Shown: piece by piece, positions 42,096 to 52,375 of the stretch
How positions within the stretch are numbered: the first letter of the stretch is position 1
Layout of the letters: each line of letters begins with the position of its first letter
Source: Breznakibacter xylanolyticus
GTDB lineage: Bacteria > Bacteroidota > Bacteroidia > Bacteroidales > Marinilabiliaceae
DNA: 64,000 nucleotides
NCBI RefSeq assembly: GCF_003254275.1
Contig: NZ_QKZK01000011.1
Location: 1-64,000 of the forward strand
Direction: 5' to 3'
Translations under genes and position numbers: made by a program
The notes under the pieces: generated by a model
What the model was told of the DNA's origin: nothing
The model's input: only the letters and a program-made list of their open reading frames with translations
Database searches by the model: none

Positions 42096-45000
42096 ATGAA
42101 GGAAAATCTGCGGTTTTTTTCAGTCGTGTTTTTCCTGTCCATCAACTTCATGTTATTTGGACAAGGGAAAACCATCACCGGAAAGGTGACCGATGACACC
42201 AAAGCGCCTCTTCCGGGGGTGTCGGTGGTCATTGAGGGAACAACCCAAGGGACAATCACTGATGTTAACGGTGGTTATTCGGTGGCTGTGCCCGATGATT
42301 CTAAAGTGCTGGTCTATTCATTTATCGGGTTTGAATCCCAAAAAGTGGAAGTGGCCGGCAAGACTGTTATTAATGTTTTGCTGAAGCCCGAAAACATCGG
42401 GATTGATGAAGTGGTGGTCGTGGGTTATGGAACCATGAAAAAAAGTGACCTCTCAGGCGCTTCGGTTTCCGTAGGCGAGGACAAAATCAAAGGCTCGGTG
42501 ATTACGAACCTTGACCAGTCATTGCAAGGCCGTGCTGCCGGGGTGACTTCGGTGTCAACTTCGGGTGCTCCGGGTTCGTCATCGTCAATCCGCGTGCGTG
42601 GTCAGGCGACCATCAATTCAAACGCCGAACCGCTTTATGTGATCGATGGTGTGATCATTCAGGGTGGCGGTAATAGTGGTGCTGACTTTGGCTTGGGCGA
42701 TGCTCTTGGCAACGGTTCTACCTCTACTATTTCGCCTCTTTCAACCATCAACCCATCCGATATCGTTTCGATGGAAATTCTCAAAGATGCTTCAGCAACC
42801 GCCATCTATGGTGCACAAGGTGCCAACGGGGTTGTGCTCATCACCACCAAACGAGGTAAGGAGGGGGATGCCAAATTTTCATACGAAGGTATGATGGCTT
42901 GGCAGCGTCAAACGAAACGATTGGATATGATGAACCTGCGTGAATTTGCAGAATACTATAACGATTTGGCTGCGACAGGCGAACTGACTGCAACCGAAGA
43001 CTATGCCGACCCATCTTTGCTGGGCGTAGGCACAAACTGGCAGGACGCTATTTTCCGTACTGCATTCCAACAACAGCATCAGCTTTCAGCTCAGGGTGGT
43101 TCGGACAAGGTTAAATACTACGTTTCGGGTTCGTACATGAATCAGGATGGTACCATCATCGGTTCTAATTTCAAACGTTACTCTATGCGTTCTAACCTCG
43201 ATGCCCAACTTAAATCCTGGTTGAAACTCGGACTGAATGCCATGTATTCGGGCACAGACGAACGTCTGACTCTGGCTGACAGTGACGAAGGTATTGTTAA
43301 CTATTCATTGACAACCCCTCCTGATATTCCGATCTACAACATCGACGGCACCTATGCTACGGTAGTTAAGGAAGGCTACACTGCCGTCAACCCTATTGCA
43401 ATGGCACTGATGGACGACATTCTACTCGGCAGAAACAAACTCAACGGTAGCGTTTTTGCCGAAGTGACACCTCTCAAAAATCTTGTTTGGCACACCGAAC
43501 TCGGTTTCGATATCAGCAATTCGAAGGGCGAAACCTATTCGCCGATGGTCAACCTCGGTACATGGACACGCGCAAGCAACGAAAGCTCTGTTCAGAAAAA
43601 CAACAGTACCTTTTTGCAGGCTAAGAACTACCTGACCTACAACGGACAATTTCTCGAAAAACACAGCTATACATTGATGCTTGGACAAGAAGCCTGGGAA
43701 AGCGAATACGACTTCGAGCGGGTTCAAAACACAGGTCTTCCCTCGGACGCGGTTCACAACCCTGCTCTTGGGACAGGCACGCCAACCATCGGTTATGGTT
43801 TTGGCAGTTCATCAATGGTGTCGTTTTTTGGCCGTGCCAATTATAACTTCAGCGACCGCTATCTTTTGACCTACACTTATCGTCGCGATGCTTCGTCAAA
43901 TTTTGGTGCTGACAACCGCTGGGCCGGTTTCCATGCCGTGGCCGGGTCGTGGCGTTTCTCGAACGAAACATTTTTTGCACCTCTGCTCTCGATAATCAAT
44001 AATGGTAAGTTGCGTTTGGGTTGGGGACAGACAGGGAACTCTAACATTGGCGGTTACAAATGGGGGTCGTCAATTTCAAAAATGCCTACAGGACTCGGAA
44101 CAGGTTATCGTCCGGCTAACATCCCCAACACAGGCATCAAATGGGAAACTCAGGAGCAGTTGAATGCTGGTATCGACCTTTCATTCCTAAAATCTCGCAT
44201 CAATCTGACCGTCGATTACTACGAAAAGACTTCGAAAGACATGCTGATGCAGCTGCAGTTACCTTCTTACATGGGTACACGTGGCAATGCTTCGTCTGCT
44301 ATTGCAGCTCCTTATGGCAACTACGGATCAATTGAGAATAAAGGTCTTGAAATCACTCTGGGGGGTCGTCCTGTAACTGGTCAATTTGAGTGGGATTCGG
44401 AATTTCAGATTTCGTTTAACCGCAACAAATTGGTTGCGCTCGACGGTGCCGCTTCCAGTCATATCGAAGGTTATGGACAGTGGAGTGATGTGGTGACTCT
44501 GACCGAAGTTGGTCAGTCGCTCTACAGCTTCTATGGTTATCAGGTAGAAGGCGTTTACAAAGACCTGGCCGACATTCAGAGTTCTGCAAAACCGGTTAAG
44601 TATCCTGCTAACGGTGTCTACAACAGAGCAAGTACTGTATGGGTGGGTGACATCAAGTACAAAGACTTAAATAACGATGGTGTCATTGACGAAAAAGATC
44701 GTACAGACATTGGTTCACCTCTGCCTAAGTTCACCTTTGGTTTTAACAACACTTTCCGCTACAAAAATTTCGACCTGAATATCTTCGTAAACGGTTCGTA
44801 TGGCAACAAAGTTTACAATTACTTGGGTATGAAACTGACACACATGAACAGCGGTTGGACGAATCAGTTGTCTGATGTCAGCGACCGTGCACAACTCGTA
44901 GCCATTGACGCAAGCAAGGATTACTCGACCGGTGTAGATGTGTATGGAAACGGTCAGTTGGTGTACAACTGGTACGACGACATCACCAACGTGCAGGTAA

Positions 45001-45329
45001 AGAATTCAGGCACAAGCACACCGCGTGCAACCACTGCCGACCCCAACGACAATGACCGCATCAGCGACCGCTACATCGAAGATGGTTCTTATATCCGCAT
45101 CAAGAACATCACTTTAGGTTACACATTACCCAAAGCTGTGATTCAGAAAATCAAATTGGAGAATGTCAGAATCTACACCAATATTCAGAATGTTTACACA
45201 TTCACCAAATATTCGGGCTTTGATCCGGAAATTGGCGCCAGTACCGCCAGTGCCAACGTTTACGGCCTCGATAACGGTCGATATCCGTCGCCTACGGTGA
45301 TGTCTTTTGGTTTGAATGTTACATTTTAA
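42096..45329 (+). CDS. SusC/RagA-family TonB-dependent outer-membrane transporter (PUL C)
   Basis: 1077 residues from ATG 42096 (MKENLRFFSV); an in-frame TTG at 42090 is two codons upstream and less likely. Signal peptide ends MLFGQGK. N-terminal extension KTITGKVTDDTKAPLPGVSVV, TonB-box-like IDEVVVVGYG, plug motifs IRVRGQATINSNAEPLYVIDG and MEILKDASATAIYGAQGANG, terminus VMSFGLNVTF. It is clearly more distant from the other two SusC proteins (an insert NSGADFGLGDALGNGSTST is present in the plug) and its codon use is more C/G-ending, suggesting a separate origin. First gene of PUL C. Confidence 0.95.
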   Translation: MKENLRFFSVVFFLSINFMLFGQGKTITGKVTDDTKAPLPGVSVVIEGTTQGTITDVNGGYSVAVPDDSKVLVYSFIGFESQKVEVAGKTVINVLLKPENIGIDEVVVVGYGTMKKSDLSGASVSVGEDKIKGSVITNLDQSLQGRAAGVTSVSTSGAPGSSSSIRVRGQATINSNAEPLYVIDGVIIQGGGNSGADFGLGDALGNGSTSTISPLSTINPSDIVSMEILKDASATAIYGAQGANGVVLITTKRGKEGDAKFSYEGMMAWQRQTKRLDMMNLREFAEYYNDLAATGELTATEDYADPSLLGVGTNWQDAIFRTAFQQQHQLSAQGGSDKVKYYVSGSYMNQDGTIIGSNFKRYSMRSNLDAQLKSWLKLGLNAMYSGTDERLTLADSDEGIVNYSLTTPPDIPIYNIDGTYATVVKEGYTAVNPIAMALMDDILLGRNKLNGSVFAEVTPLKNLVWHTELGFDISNSKGETYSPMVNLGTWTRASNESSVQKNNSTFLQAKNYLTYNGQFLEKHSYTLMLGQEAWESEYDFERVQNTGLPSDAVHNPALGTGTPTIGYGFGSSSMVSFFGRANYNFSDRYLLTYTYRRDASSNFGADNRWAGFHAVAGSWRFSNETFFAPLLSIINNGKLRLGWGQTGNSNIGGYKWGSSISKMPTGLGTGYRPANIPNTGIKWETQEQLNAGIDLSFLKSRINLTVDYYEKTSKDMLMQLQLPSYMGTRGNASSAIAAPYGNYGSIENKGLEITLGGRPVTGQFEWDSEFQISFNRNKLVALDGAASSHIEGYGQWSDVVTLTEVGQSLYSFYGYQVEGVYKDLADIQSSAKPVKYPANGVYNRASTVWVGDIKYKDLNNDGVIDEKDRTDIGSPLPKFTFGFNNTFRYKNFDLNIFVNGSYGNKVYNYLGMKLTHMNSGWTNQLSDVSDRAQLVAIDASKDYSTGVDVYGNGQLVYNWYDDITNVQVKNSGTSTPRATTADPNDNDRISDRYIEDGSYIRIKNITLGYTLPKAVIQKIKLENVRIYTNIQNVYTFTKYSGFDPEIGASTASANVYGLDNGRYPSPTVMSFGLNVTF

Positions 45330-45389
45330 ATAAACGGACTCAATATGAAACAAACAAGTAAGCCTGTCTCTTTCAGATGGATGAATTTG

Positions 45390-45414
45390 GCGAGTTCCAT
45401 ATGGCCAATGAAAA
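45390..45414 (+). repeat. pre-start element shared with the AraC gene, copy 2
   Basis: Identical in 25 bp to 8318-8342 and placed 39 nt before the SusD ATG at 45429, preceded by ATTTG and followed by CATATGAAA at the start codon as in the other copy. Here the short open frame ATGGCCAATGAAAAGTAA is five codons long. Confidence 0.7.
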
Positions 45415-45428
45415 GTAAAAGTAAGCAT

Positions 45429-47150
45429 ATGAAATACAGAAATATATTAAATGCGATAGCTGTAGCAGCTGTGAGTTTCTCACTGACTGCATGCGACGAC
45501 TTTCTGGATCGTCCGAATGAAGACAGCTACAACGTAGATAACTTCTATCAGAACGATGAACAGCTGTATCAAACAGCTAATCAACTCTACAGCTCACCTT
45601 GGTACGACTTTCAACGAGGCTTCATCAAGGTGGGTGAAGTGATGTCCGGCAACTATTACATGGGCAGCTCGCCATACCTGACATTGACTGTTAACTCAAG
45701 CGATGCAGATTTGGCAACTATGTCGGCTTCGCTATGGTCGGTGAATGCGTATTGCAATACATTGATAAAGAACGTGAATGAGAAAGCAGGTTCGGCAACG
45801 ACCGAGACCGTGCGCAACGCTGTGAAAGGCGAAGCATTGACCTGGAAAGCCATGACATATTTCTTCCTTGTTCGTTCGTTTGGTGCTGTGCCCATTATTC
45901 ACGAGAACTCGGAAATGATGGCAAGCAACACCTACAACGATGTCTATAAAGCTAAAGTAGAAGACGTCTATGCTTACATTGTTCAAACTTTGGAACAGGC
46001 CATCGCATGGCTGCCCGAAAGCGCTGCAGCCGGTCGCATCGACAAATATTGCGCCGAAGGTTTGCTGGCCAAAGTGTATTTGGCAAAAAGCGGTTTGGGA
46101 ATGAGTGGCACTCGCAACGAAGCCGACTTGAAAAAAGCTGCTGAATATGCCAAAGACGTCATCGACAACAGCGGTCGCGAACTGATGCCAAACTATGCGG
46201 ACATCTTTCGCCTTGCCAATAACACCTGCCCCGAAAGTCTGATTGCATGGCGATGGACAGCTGAAGGTGGTATCTGGACTGCCCAAAACTCTTTTCAGTC
46301 CGACTTGGCAATGACGGGTTTTGATGAATATATAAGCTGGGGTGGGTACGGCGGTCCGTCCGTTGACCTGATTGAGGCCTTCGACGAAGACCCCACATCG
46401 CCTACACGTCAGAATATTGACAGTCGCCGCAAGGCAACCCTGATGATGGCGGGTGATGTGTACGAATATTTTTGGACTGACTTAGGCGGATTTGATGTTC
46501 TCGACTTTTGTTTCAGCAAAGAAACAAAGGGTGGCAAAATTGGCCCGCAGACATATCAGTCTCCAACGGGTGCCAACTGTGTGAAGCATCTGGTGGGTGA
46601 CAATGCCGACCATGTGGCTGGTATCGGACATAGCATGGCTCGTATGGCTACCAGTCTTGCCACTCATATTCTTCGTCTTTCAGATGTGTACCTTATCTAT
46701 GTCGAAGCAATGATTGGCAACAACGGTTCTACCACCAATCAGAGCGCCATTGATGCTTTTTATGCCGTACGCCACCGCGCTCGCTCTGGTTATACCAAAC
46801 CCACATCTGTAACATGGGAAGATGTTTGGAAAGAACGTCGACTGGAATTGGCCTGCGAAGGCGATCGTTGGTATGATTTTGTGCGCCTGAGCTACTACGA
46901 TCAGGCGACAGCCATCAGCGAGCTGACTAGCCAAAAGAGAAATGCGTTTTTCGGCCTTAACGATGCCTACAAAGTGTATTGGGAAAGCGGAAATCTTGAT
47001 GCATCAAACGCAAGTTACGACACTGGCATTGCAGCTCCCAACGTGACTTCAAGCTCGTTCACACTGCCTTTCCCCGATACTGATCTTGCGCTCAATAAGC
47101 ACTTGTTAGAGGATCCTATAGATGTGGATGTGACACAGTACAAATATTAA
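45429..47150 (+). CDS. SusD/RagB-family outer-membrane glycan-binding lipoprotein (PUL C)
   Basis: 573 residues. ATG 45429 (MKYRNILNA) is chosen because it gives a proper signal peptide and lipobox LTAC (Cys22) followed by DDFLDRPNEDSYNVDNFYQND; the longer frame from 45345 would run through the shared 25-bp element and place 28 residues before the signal. Family blocks: GEALTWKAMTYFFLVRSFGAVPI, CAEGLLAKVYLAKSGLG and ERRLELACEGDRWYDFVRL. Partner of the SusC 100 bp upstream; the gap holds the 25-bp element, so SusD translation may be regulated separately. Confidence 0.95.
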   Translation: MKYRNILNAIAVAAVSFSLTACDDFLDRPNEDSYNVDNFYQNDEQLYQTANQLYSSPWYDFQRGFIKVGEVMSGNYYMGSSPYLTLTVNSSDADLATMSASLWSVNAYCNTLIKNVNEKAGSATTETVRNAVKGEALTWKAMTYFFLVRSFGAVPIIHENSEMMASNTYNDVYKAKVEDVYAYIVQTLEQAIAWLPESAAAGRIDKYCAEGLLAKVYLAKSGLGMSGTRNEADLKKAAEYAKDVIDNSGRELMPNYADIFRLANNTCPESLIAWRWTAEGGIWTAQNSFQSDLAMTGFDEYISWGGYGGPSVDLIEAFDEDPTSPTRQNIDSRRKATLMMAGDVYEYFWTDLGGFDVLDFCFSKETKGGKIGPQTYQSPTGANCVKHLVGDNADHVAGIGHSMARMATSLATHILRLSDVYLIYVEAMIGNNGSTTNQSAIDAFYAVRHRARSGYTKPTSVTWEDVWKERRLELACEGDRWYDFVRLSYYDQATAISELTSQKRNAFFGLNDAYKVYWESGNLDASNASYDTGIAAPNVTSSSFTLPFPDTDLALNKHLLEDPIDVDVTQYKY

Positions 47151-47180
47151 TGTAGCACACAATAGTAAATCAATATAGCA

Positions 47181-48518
47181 ATGAAAGTTATATCAAAATA
47201 TATCAGTCGTTGGTTCATGCTTGGTGCAGTGGCAATATCAGCATTGGTGTTGTCGTCGTGCGAGGACGAACCGGACAAATATGAGACAGCAGGTGGTACC
47301 CCTGAGGTCATCTATATTCGCACCCCTGAGCGTCCTGACTCACTGCTGACTTCTGCATTTCTTGGGACACGCATTGTGCTTGTCGGTAACAATTTGCGCA
47401 GCGTCACCGAAATCTACTTCAACGATGTGAAGGCCGTGCTCTCGACCAGCTATATCACCGACAACACGTTGTTTGTTTCGGTTCCTAACGCTTTGCCTAC
47501 CGATTTGACCAATACCATGTATCTGATCAACTCGGATAAAGACACCACCAAGGTTCCGTTCTATGCTCAAATTCCGGCTCCGGTGCTGTCGTCTATGGCT
47601 TGCGAATACGTTAAGCCTGGCCAGGTTGCTACCATTGTTGGTGACTATCTGCTTTCGTACGAAACTTCTCCTCTGGTGATCACCATGCCCGATGGCAAAA
47701 CGGTGACCGAATTTGAAAGTCTGTCGAAGACAAGTGTCTCTTTCATCGTTCCTGAAGGTTGCACCCAAAGTGGTTCAATTTCTGTGACATCGGCCTACGG
47801 TACCACAGCTTCTACTAAGTTCCAATTCAATGACGAACGTGGCATTATGTTTGACTTTGATGGCAAAACAGGTCTTACCAACCACGGTTGGCACAATCGT
47901 GATATCCTGAGTGACGCCACGAGCATTACCGGCAACTTTGTACAGTTGGGTAACGGCTCCACTACCATGAGTGCAACTGGTGGATGGAACGACAGCCAGT
48001 TCGCGTTCGAATATTGGTGTGGCGATTGGGGGCAAGATGATCCCTATATACCAGTAAAATTTAATGGTACTGACAAGAAACTGACCGACCTTGTAGACTT
48101 CTCTAAATGGGAAGACATGGCTCTTAAGTTTGAACTCTACATTCCTTCAACCTCTTCGTGGTCGGCAGGCAGTATGCAGCTGATCTTTGCCGGTACCGAC
48201 TTGGTGACCCTCGGTAAAGATGTTGTACAAAAATTCCCAGGTGCCAACAACACCTTCTTTAATAGCAATGTGCTGCCACGCGGAATCTATCGTCCATGGG
48301 AATCTACAGGTTCGTTTAATACCAATAATCAGTGGGTGACTGTTACCGTGCCGTTGGCCGACTTTAAATACGGAATGGATGGCGGAGCAGCCACAGGTTC
48401 TCTGAATGCCGAAAGTTTTGCAAGTTTCACACTTTTTGTAGTTGGCGGTGGCATCAATGGTGTTGAATGCACCCCGATATTCAAAGTGGATAACATACGT
48501 GCAGTACCATTTAAGTAA
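47181..48518 (+). CDS. IPT/TIG-domain surface glycan-binding protein (SGBP-B type)
   Basis: Lipoprotein (LSSC, Cys27; then EDEPDKYE, an acidic surface-export-like tag) of 445 residues. Two IPT/TIG immunoglobulin-like domains (about 40-130: PERPDSLLTSAFLGTRIVLVGNNL; and 130-220: AQIPAPVLSSMACEYVKPGQVATIVGDYL) lead into a C-terminal carbohydrate-binding domain with NHGWHNRDILSD and W-rich stretches, as in the SGBP-B proteins of xyloglucan and mannan loci. It holds glycan on the cell surface for the SusCD importer. 30 bp after SusD; its stop codon overlaps an alternative start of the following gene. Confidence 0.8.
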   Translation: MKVISKYISRWFMLGAVAISALVLSSCEDEPDKYETAGGTPEVIYIRTPERPDSLLTSAFLGTRIVLVGNNLRSVTEIYFNDVKAVLSTSYITDNTLFVSVPNALPTDLTNTMYLINSDKDTTKVPFYAQIPAPVLSSMACEYVKPGQVATIVGDYLLSYETSPLVITMPDGKTVTEFESLSKTSVSFIVPEGCTQSGSISVTSAYGTTASTKFQFNDERGIMFDFDGKTGLTNHGWHNRDILSDATSITGNFVQLGNGSTTMSATGGWNDSQFAFEYWCGDWGQDDPYIPVKFNGTDKKLTDLVDFSKWEDMALKFELYIPSTSSWSAGSMQLIFAGTDLVTLGKDVVQKFPGANNTFFNSNVLPRGIYRPWESTGSFNTNNQWVTVTVPLADFKYGMDGGAATGSLNAESFASFTLFVVGGGINGVECTPIFKVDNIRAVPFK

Positions 48519-48538
48519 TGATTTTTAAAAAACTTAAA

Positions 48539-50809
48539 ATGAAAAGAATAAATAAAACCTTGGCACTGATGATGACGTGCCTGCTGGTGGCGTTCAGCAG
48601 CGTTTTTGTCGCTTGCGATGACAGCGATGCCCCCGACACAAACCAAATAAAAGGTGGCGTTTCGTTGAATGCTGCTCAGTTGCAGGTGACACGTGGCGGA
48701 TACATGCAGTTTAAGGGGAGTGGCCTTGATCAGATCGAGACCATCGTTTTTCCCGGAAATGTAACCGTTGCTGATATTGAGGTGGTTGATAATTACACTA
48801 TTCGATGCCTCGTTCCCGAAGCTGCTGTACCCGGTAAAGTGAAAATGATTTACGGTGACAAAACCATCGAGACTGGCGCCATCGCTTTTACCGAGCCTAT
48901 CAAGTTTGAAGGCTTTTCGCCCGCCAATGTGAAGGCGGGCGATACGCTGACCATAAAGGGAACGTACCTCAATTACATTGATCATGTGATGTTTGCCACC
49001 GGTGAAGCTGTGGCAGTGACTCCGACACGCTACGAGATTAAGGTGGTGGTACCGGTTGACGCATCGACGGGCAGAGTGTTTTTGGCAATGACCGTTGTTG
49101 AAGGTACCGAGACGCTGATCAATCAGATTGCAGCCAAAGAAGAACTTGTTGTGGCAAAACCGACTGAAATTAAGTTGCCCGATACGAAAGTTAAAGCAGG
49201 CAGCACCATCAGCATTACCGGTTCATTACTACGCCTTGTTAAGACAGTTCATTTCCTAAATGCGGATGGTGTTAATGTAGCTCAGGCTGATCCTACCAAG
49301 GATATCACTTCGATTAGTGTTGCTGTCCCTGCCAACGCTTTAAGTGGCGAAGTCGTATTGGGTTTACATTCAGGTATTGTAATTCCAGCAGGTGAAATTA
49401 AACTTGTTGAGCCTACAGCAGCCATTGCAGACTTGAAACCTTCATATGGCATTGACGAAACAGTTGTCATCAGTGGTACCGATCTTGATCTGGTGACCAA
49501 GGCTGCGTTCACCGGGGGCGAAGCGGCTGCTGTGACTCTCACCGAAGGTAAGATCAATCTCAAAGTAACGGCTGCAGTGAAGAGCGGTGTGATTACACTG
49601 ACATTGGCCAATGGTAACACGTTGAGTGTTGCCGGTTTTGAGACTACCAAGCCTGTTGCAACATTCCCATCTAATGCCACTCCGCTTGATGAACTCAGTA
49701 TTGTTTCAACTCTGGGCAGCCGCGTGAAAACTGTTAAGTTTGGAGACCTAGAAGCCCCCGCGATTGCAACTGACAAAGGTTTCAAAGTGAAAGTTCCACT
49801 TGATGCCCAAACAGCACCGATTACGATGATTATGGACAACGGGGAGATAGTTGCAGTTGACATCTTCTTTACCATTAGTGCCTACACCTTTTGCGCTGTA
49901 GCCGAATTTGCTGAAGAAACAACCACAGTTGGAAGCTTGCTCAAATGTACCGTAGTCAACGGCGCGAACCTGAAGGATGTAAAGCTCAATGGCAATAGCA
50001 CTGGTTATATCCTTAATGGCAATGTTCTTTTTGTTAATGTGGGACGTAATACAGGTACTCAAACGATGACGCTTGTTTCTGTGAGTGGTACTGAAGTGCC
50101 TTACGAAGTGAAGGTTGTCGGTGCCGGCCTTGTCGAAACCGTACTATATGACACTCCTCTCGAAATCAATGGATGGGGTGGGGTCGATCTTCCTGTTGCA
50201 ATCGATGTGCCGCTGCCTGCGAATTCTAAAATCCGCATCCGAGTGGCAAAAGCAAACTCCGACCTGCAGGTAATTGATGGCTATTGGGGCATGGGGCCTA
50301 ATTGGGCGATTACCGATGATGCCAAGAAGAATACAATTGTGTTCAGCTCCGATGCACTGAAGGCTGGTTATGTCGATGTAGACTTCTCTGGCTTCCACGA
50401 TGAAAATGGCAATGCATGGTGGGATGGTAAAATCAAGTTTAATGCTGACGGAGTGATTGTGTCATCTGTTTCTGTGATTACTGATTATTCTCCTGCAAAA
50501 ACTATTTACGATACGCCAGTAACAATTGGTGGCTGGGACAAGTCTGCTCAGATCGAAGCTTCCGTTTTTGCTTCTGCCACAGTCGGACAAGTGATAACTG
50601 TTGTAACATCTGGTGTTGCAAGCGATGCACAGGGGTCTTTAAAGACTGCTTCTGATGGTTGGCCTGCCATCGCATCAGGAACAGAATACTTTGATATAAA
50701 AGGTGATTTTACGTTGCCAATTACTGCTGATGTTTTGACCAAACTGAAAAGTACTGGTCTTATTGTTTCTGGTAAAAATTATACAATCGAAAAAGTTACT
50801 CTGAAATAA
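48539..50809 (+). CDS. multi-IPT/TIG surface lipoprotein with two C-terminal beta-sandwich repeats
   Basis: Lipoprotein (FVAC, Cys26; DDSDAPD acidic tag) of 756 residues from ATG 48539. A start at 48518 would overlap the previous stop. About five IPT/TIG-like domains (motifs RGGYMQFKGSGLDQIETIVFPG, KAGDTLTIKGTYLNYIDHVMF, KAGSTISITGSLLRLVKTVHF, IDETVVISGTDLDLVTKAAF) form a stalk to about residue 520. Two related modules end the protein (LYDTPLEINGWGG... and IYDTPVTIGGWDKS...), with aromatics suited to sugar binding. Probably an extended surface glycan-binding protein; ligand unknown. It is followed by a GC-rich hairpin and the GH26 gene. Confidence 0.75.
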   Translation: MKRINKTLALMMTCLLVAFSSVFVACDDSDAPDTNQIKGGVSLNAAQLQVTRGGYMQFKGSGLDQIETIVFPGNVTVADIEVVDNYTIRCLVPEAAVPGKVKMIYGDKTIETGAIAFTEPIKFEGFSPANVKAGDTLTIKGTYLNYIDHVMFATGEAVAVTPTRYEIKVVVPVDASTGRVFLAMTVVEGTETLINQIAAKEELVVAKPTEIKLPDTKVKAGSTISITGSLLRLVKTVHFLNADGVNVAQADPTKDITSISVAVPANALSGEVVLGLHSGIVIPAGEIKLVEPTAAIADLKPSYGIDETVVISGTDLDLVTKAAFTGGEAAAVTLTEGKINLKVTAAVKSGVITLTLANGNTLSVAGFETTKPVATFPSNATPLDELSIVSTLGSRVKTVKFGDLEAPAIATDKGFKVKVPLDAQTAPITMIMDNGEIVAVDIFFTISAYTFCAVAEFAEETTTVGSLLKCTVVNGANLKDVKLNGNSTGYILNGNVLFVNVGRNTGTQTMTLVSVSGTEVPYEVKVVGAGLVETVLYDTPLEINGWGGVDLPVAIDVPLPANSKIRIRVAKANSDLQVIDGYWGMGPNWAITDDAKKNTIVFSSDALKAGYVDVDFSGFHDENGNAWWDGKIKFNADGVIVSSVSVITDYSPAKTIYDTPVTIGGWDKSAQIEASVFASATVGQVITVVTSGVASDAQGSLKTASDGWPAIASGTEYFDIKGDFTLPITADVLTKLKSTGLIVSGKNYTIEKVTLK

Positions 50810-50846
50810 TCAGGGGTCAGTACAGCGATATTTCTGAAATCAATAA

Positions 50847-50868
50847 GGGGGAGGATTCAACCTCCCCC
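50847..50868 (+). terminator. GC-rich hairpin, possible terminator or attenuator
   Basis: Perfect 8-bp stem GGGGGAGG / CCTCCCCC with a 6-nt loop, followed by TCTATTT. It lies 18 bp before the next GH26 start, so it could reduce read-through into the enzymes or protect the upstream mRNA end. Confidence 0.6.
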
Positions 50869-50886
50869 TCTATTTAAAAGATAATC

Positions 50887-52305
50887 ATGAGAAGATTCGT
50901 TAATTTGTTGTTCAGTATACTGATACTGACCCTCGGTTTCTGCGAGATAACAGCATGTTCCTCTTCCGATGAGGATGAACCGGGGATAAAACCACAACTG
51001 GTCTCGTCCACTCCTGCCAATGGAGCCACCAATGTGGCTGTGTCAACAACAACGATTGAACTGACTTATAACTGCAAAGTCAAGTGGAGTAGTGCTGCAT
51101 CATTTCGTTTGAATGATAAACCAGTGAATCCGCTCAATCTTAGTTTGGATGGAGAAAAAATTACCATCAAAAATATCTCTTTAGAACAAGGAATGATCTA
51201 TGAGCTCATTGTATCACAGGAGGCGGTGATGAGCTATGACGGTAATGTGCCCGCTGATGAACACCGAATTTCATTTTCAACGGTTCCTAAGCCTGATCAA
51301 GTAATTTCAACCTCCCTCGTCACCCCCTCCCCCTCTCCCGAGGCCGTGAACGTATATAACTTCCTGTTGGAGAACTATCGCAAAAACATCATCTCGGCTA
51401 CAATGGCCAATGTGAGTTGGAATATTAACGAGGCCGAGTGGGTGAAACAACACACCGGGAAATTTCCTGCGATGGTAACATTTGATTACGGTCATTTGCC
51501 TGCGTCACCTGCTAATTGGATTGATTATTCTCAAACTGCCGTAGTTGAAAATTGGTGGGGACAAAAAGGTTTGATTAGTGCTGGATGGCACTGGATTGTT
51601 CCTCGTTATGAGGGGCATGCTGATATTAATAAATTTACCTATAAACCCGAAGAAACCACCTTCCGTGCCGTCAATGCTTTGAAAGACGGCACCTGGGAGA
51701 ACAAAATATTGAAGGCCGATCTCGAAAAAATGGCCGGATACCTGTTTTTGCTCAAAAATAAGAACATTCCGGTGATTTGGCGTCCCTTGCACGAGGCCGC
51801 CGGGAATATTTACGAGTACAACAATGGGACTGCCTGGTTTTGGTGGGGTTATGATGGTGCCGAAACGTATGTGCAGTTGTGGCGTTATATGTTTGATTAC
51901 TTCAAGGCACAGGGACTCAATAATCTCATTTGGGTGTGGACCACGCAAACCAAGGACAATGCTTTTTATCCCGGTGATGCCTATGTGGATATTGTGGGTC
52001 GTGACATTTACAACAATAGCACGTTGACCAATCTGGCTGCGCAGTTTACGTCGATTCAGGATGCCTATCCCACCAAAATGGTGACGCTGAGCGAGTGCGG
52101 CAATGTGGCCAAGATGTCCGCCCAGTGGGCTGCCGGTGCCGAGTGGTCGTTCTTTATGCCGTGGTACGATTATAAACGAACCCTCAATCCCGGTACTGCC
52201 GATTTCGAGCTCACCACACATGAGCATGCCGATAAGGCTTGGTGGGTCGATGCTTTTGCCATGGACAATGTGATCACCCTTGATGAGATGCCCAGTTTGA
52301 AATGA
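50887..52305 (+). CDS. GH26 beta-mannanase with N-terminal Ig-like domain, lipoprotein
   Basis: Lipoprotein (ITAC, Cys24; SSSDEDEPG acidic surface-type tag) of 472 residues. A Big_5/Ig-like domain covers about 36-135 (PQLVSSTPANGATNVAVSTTTIELTY), then a Pro-Ser linker (TPSPSPEA), then GH26 from about 150. Acid/base Glu303 in VIWRPLHEAAGN and nucleophile Glu403 in TLSECGNV, with TAWFWWG between. An endo-acting surface mannanase is the best reading; the LHEAAG form is seen in other Bacteroidota GH26 enzymes. It is one of three GH26 proteins in the window and the only one with this appended domain. Confidence 0.9.
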   Translation: MRRFVNLLFSILILTLGFCEITACSSSDEDEPGIKPQLVSSTPANGATNVAVSTTTIELTYNCKVKWSSAASFRLNDKPVNPLNLSLDGEKITIKNISLEQGMIYELIVSQEAVMSYDGNVPADEHRISFSTVPKPDQVISTSLVTPSPSPEAVNVYNFLLENYRKNIISATMANVSWNINEAEWVKQHTGKFPAMVTFDYGHLPASPANWIDYSQTAVVENWWGQKGLISAGWHWIVPRYEGHADINKFTYKPEETTFRAVNALKDGTWENKILKADLEKMAGYLFLLKNKNIPVIWRPLHEAAGNIYEYNNGTAWFWWGYDGAETYVQLWRYMFDYFKAQGLNNLIWVWTTQTKDNAFYPGDAYVDIVGRDIYNNSTLTNLAAQFTSIQDAYPTKMVTLSECGNVAKMSAQWAAGAEWSFFMPWYDYKRTLNPGTADFELTTHEHADKAWWVDAFAMDNVITLDEMPSLK

Positions 52306-52375
52306 TGTATCAAATATGGCCGGTAGGTCTTTGGTTCGCTGCTCATCTGCCCGGCTGTTATAAAATGATAGAAAG

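Noticed and set aside
45345-45428. N-terminal extension of the PUL C SusD
   Set aside because: It would put 28 polar residues in front of the signal peptide and reads through the shared 25-bp element; ATG 45429 gives a proper lipoprotein signal.
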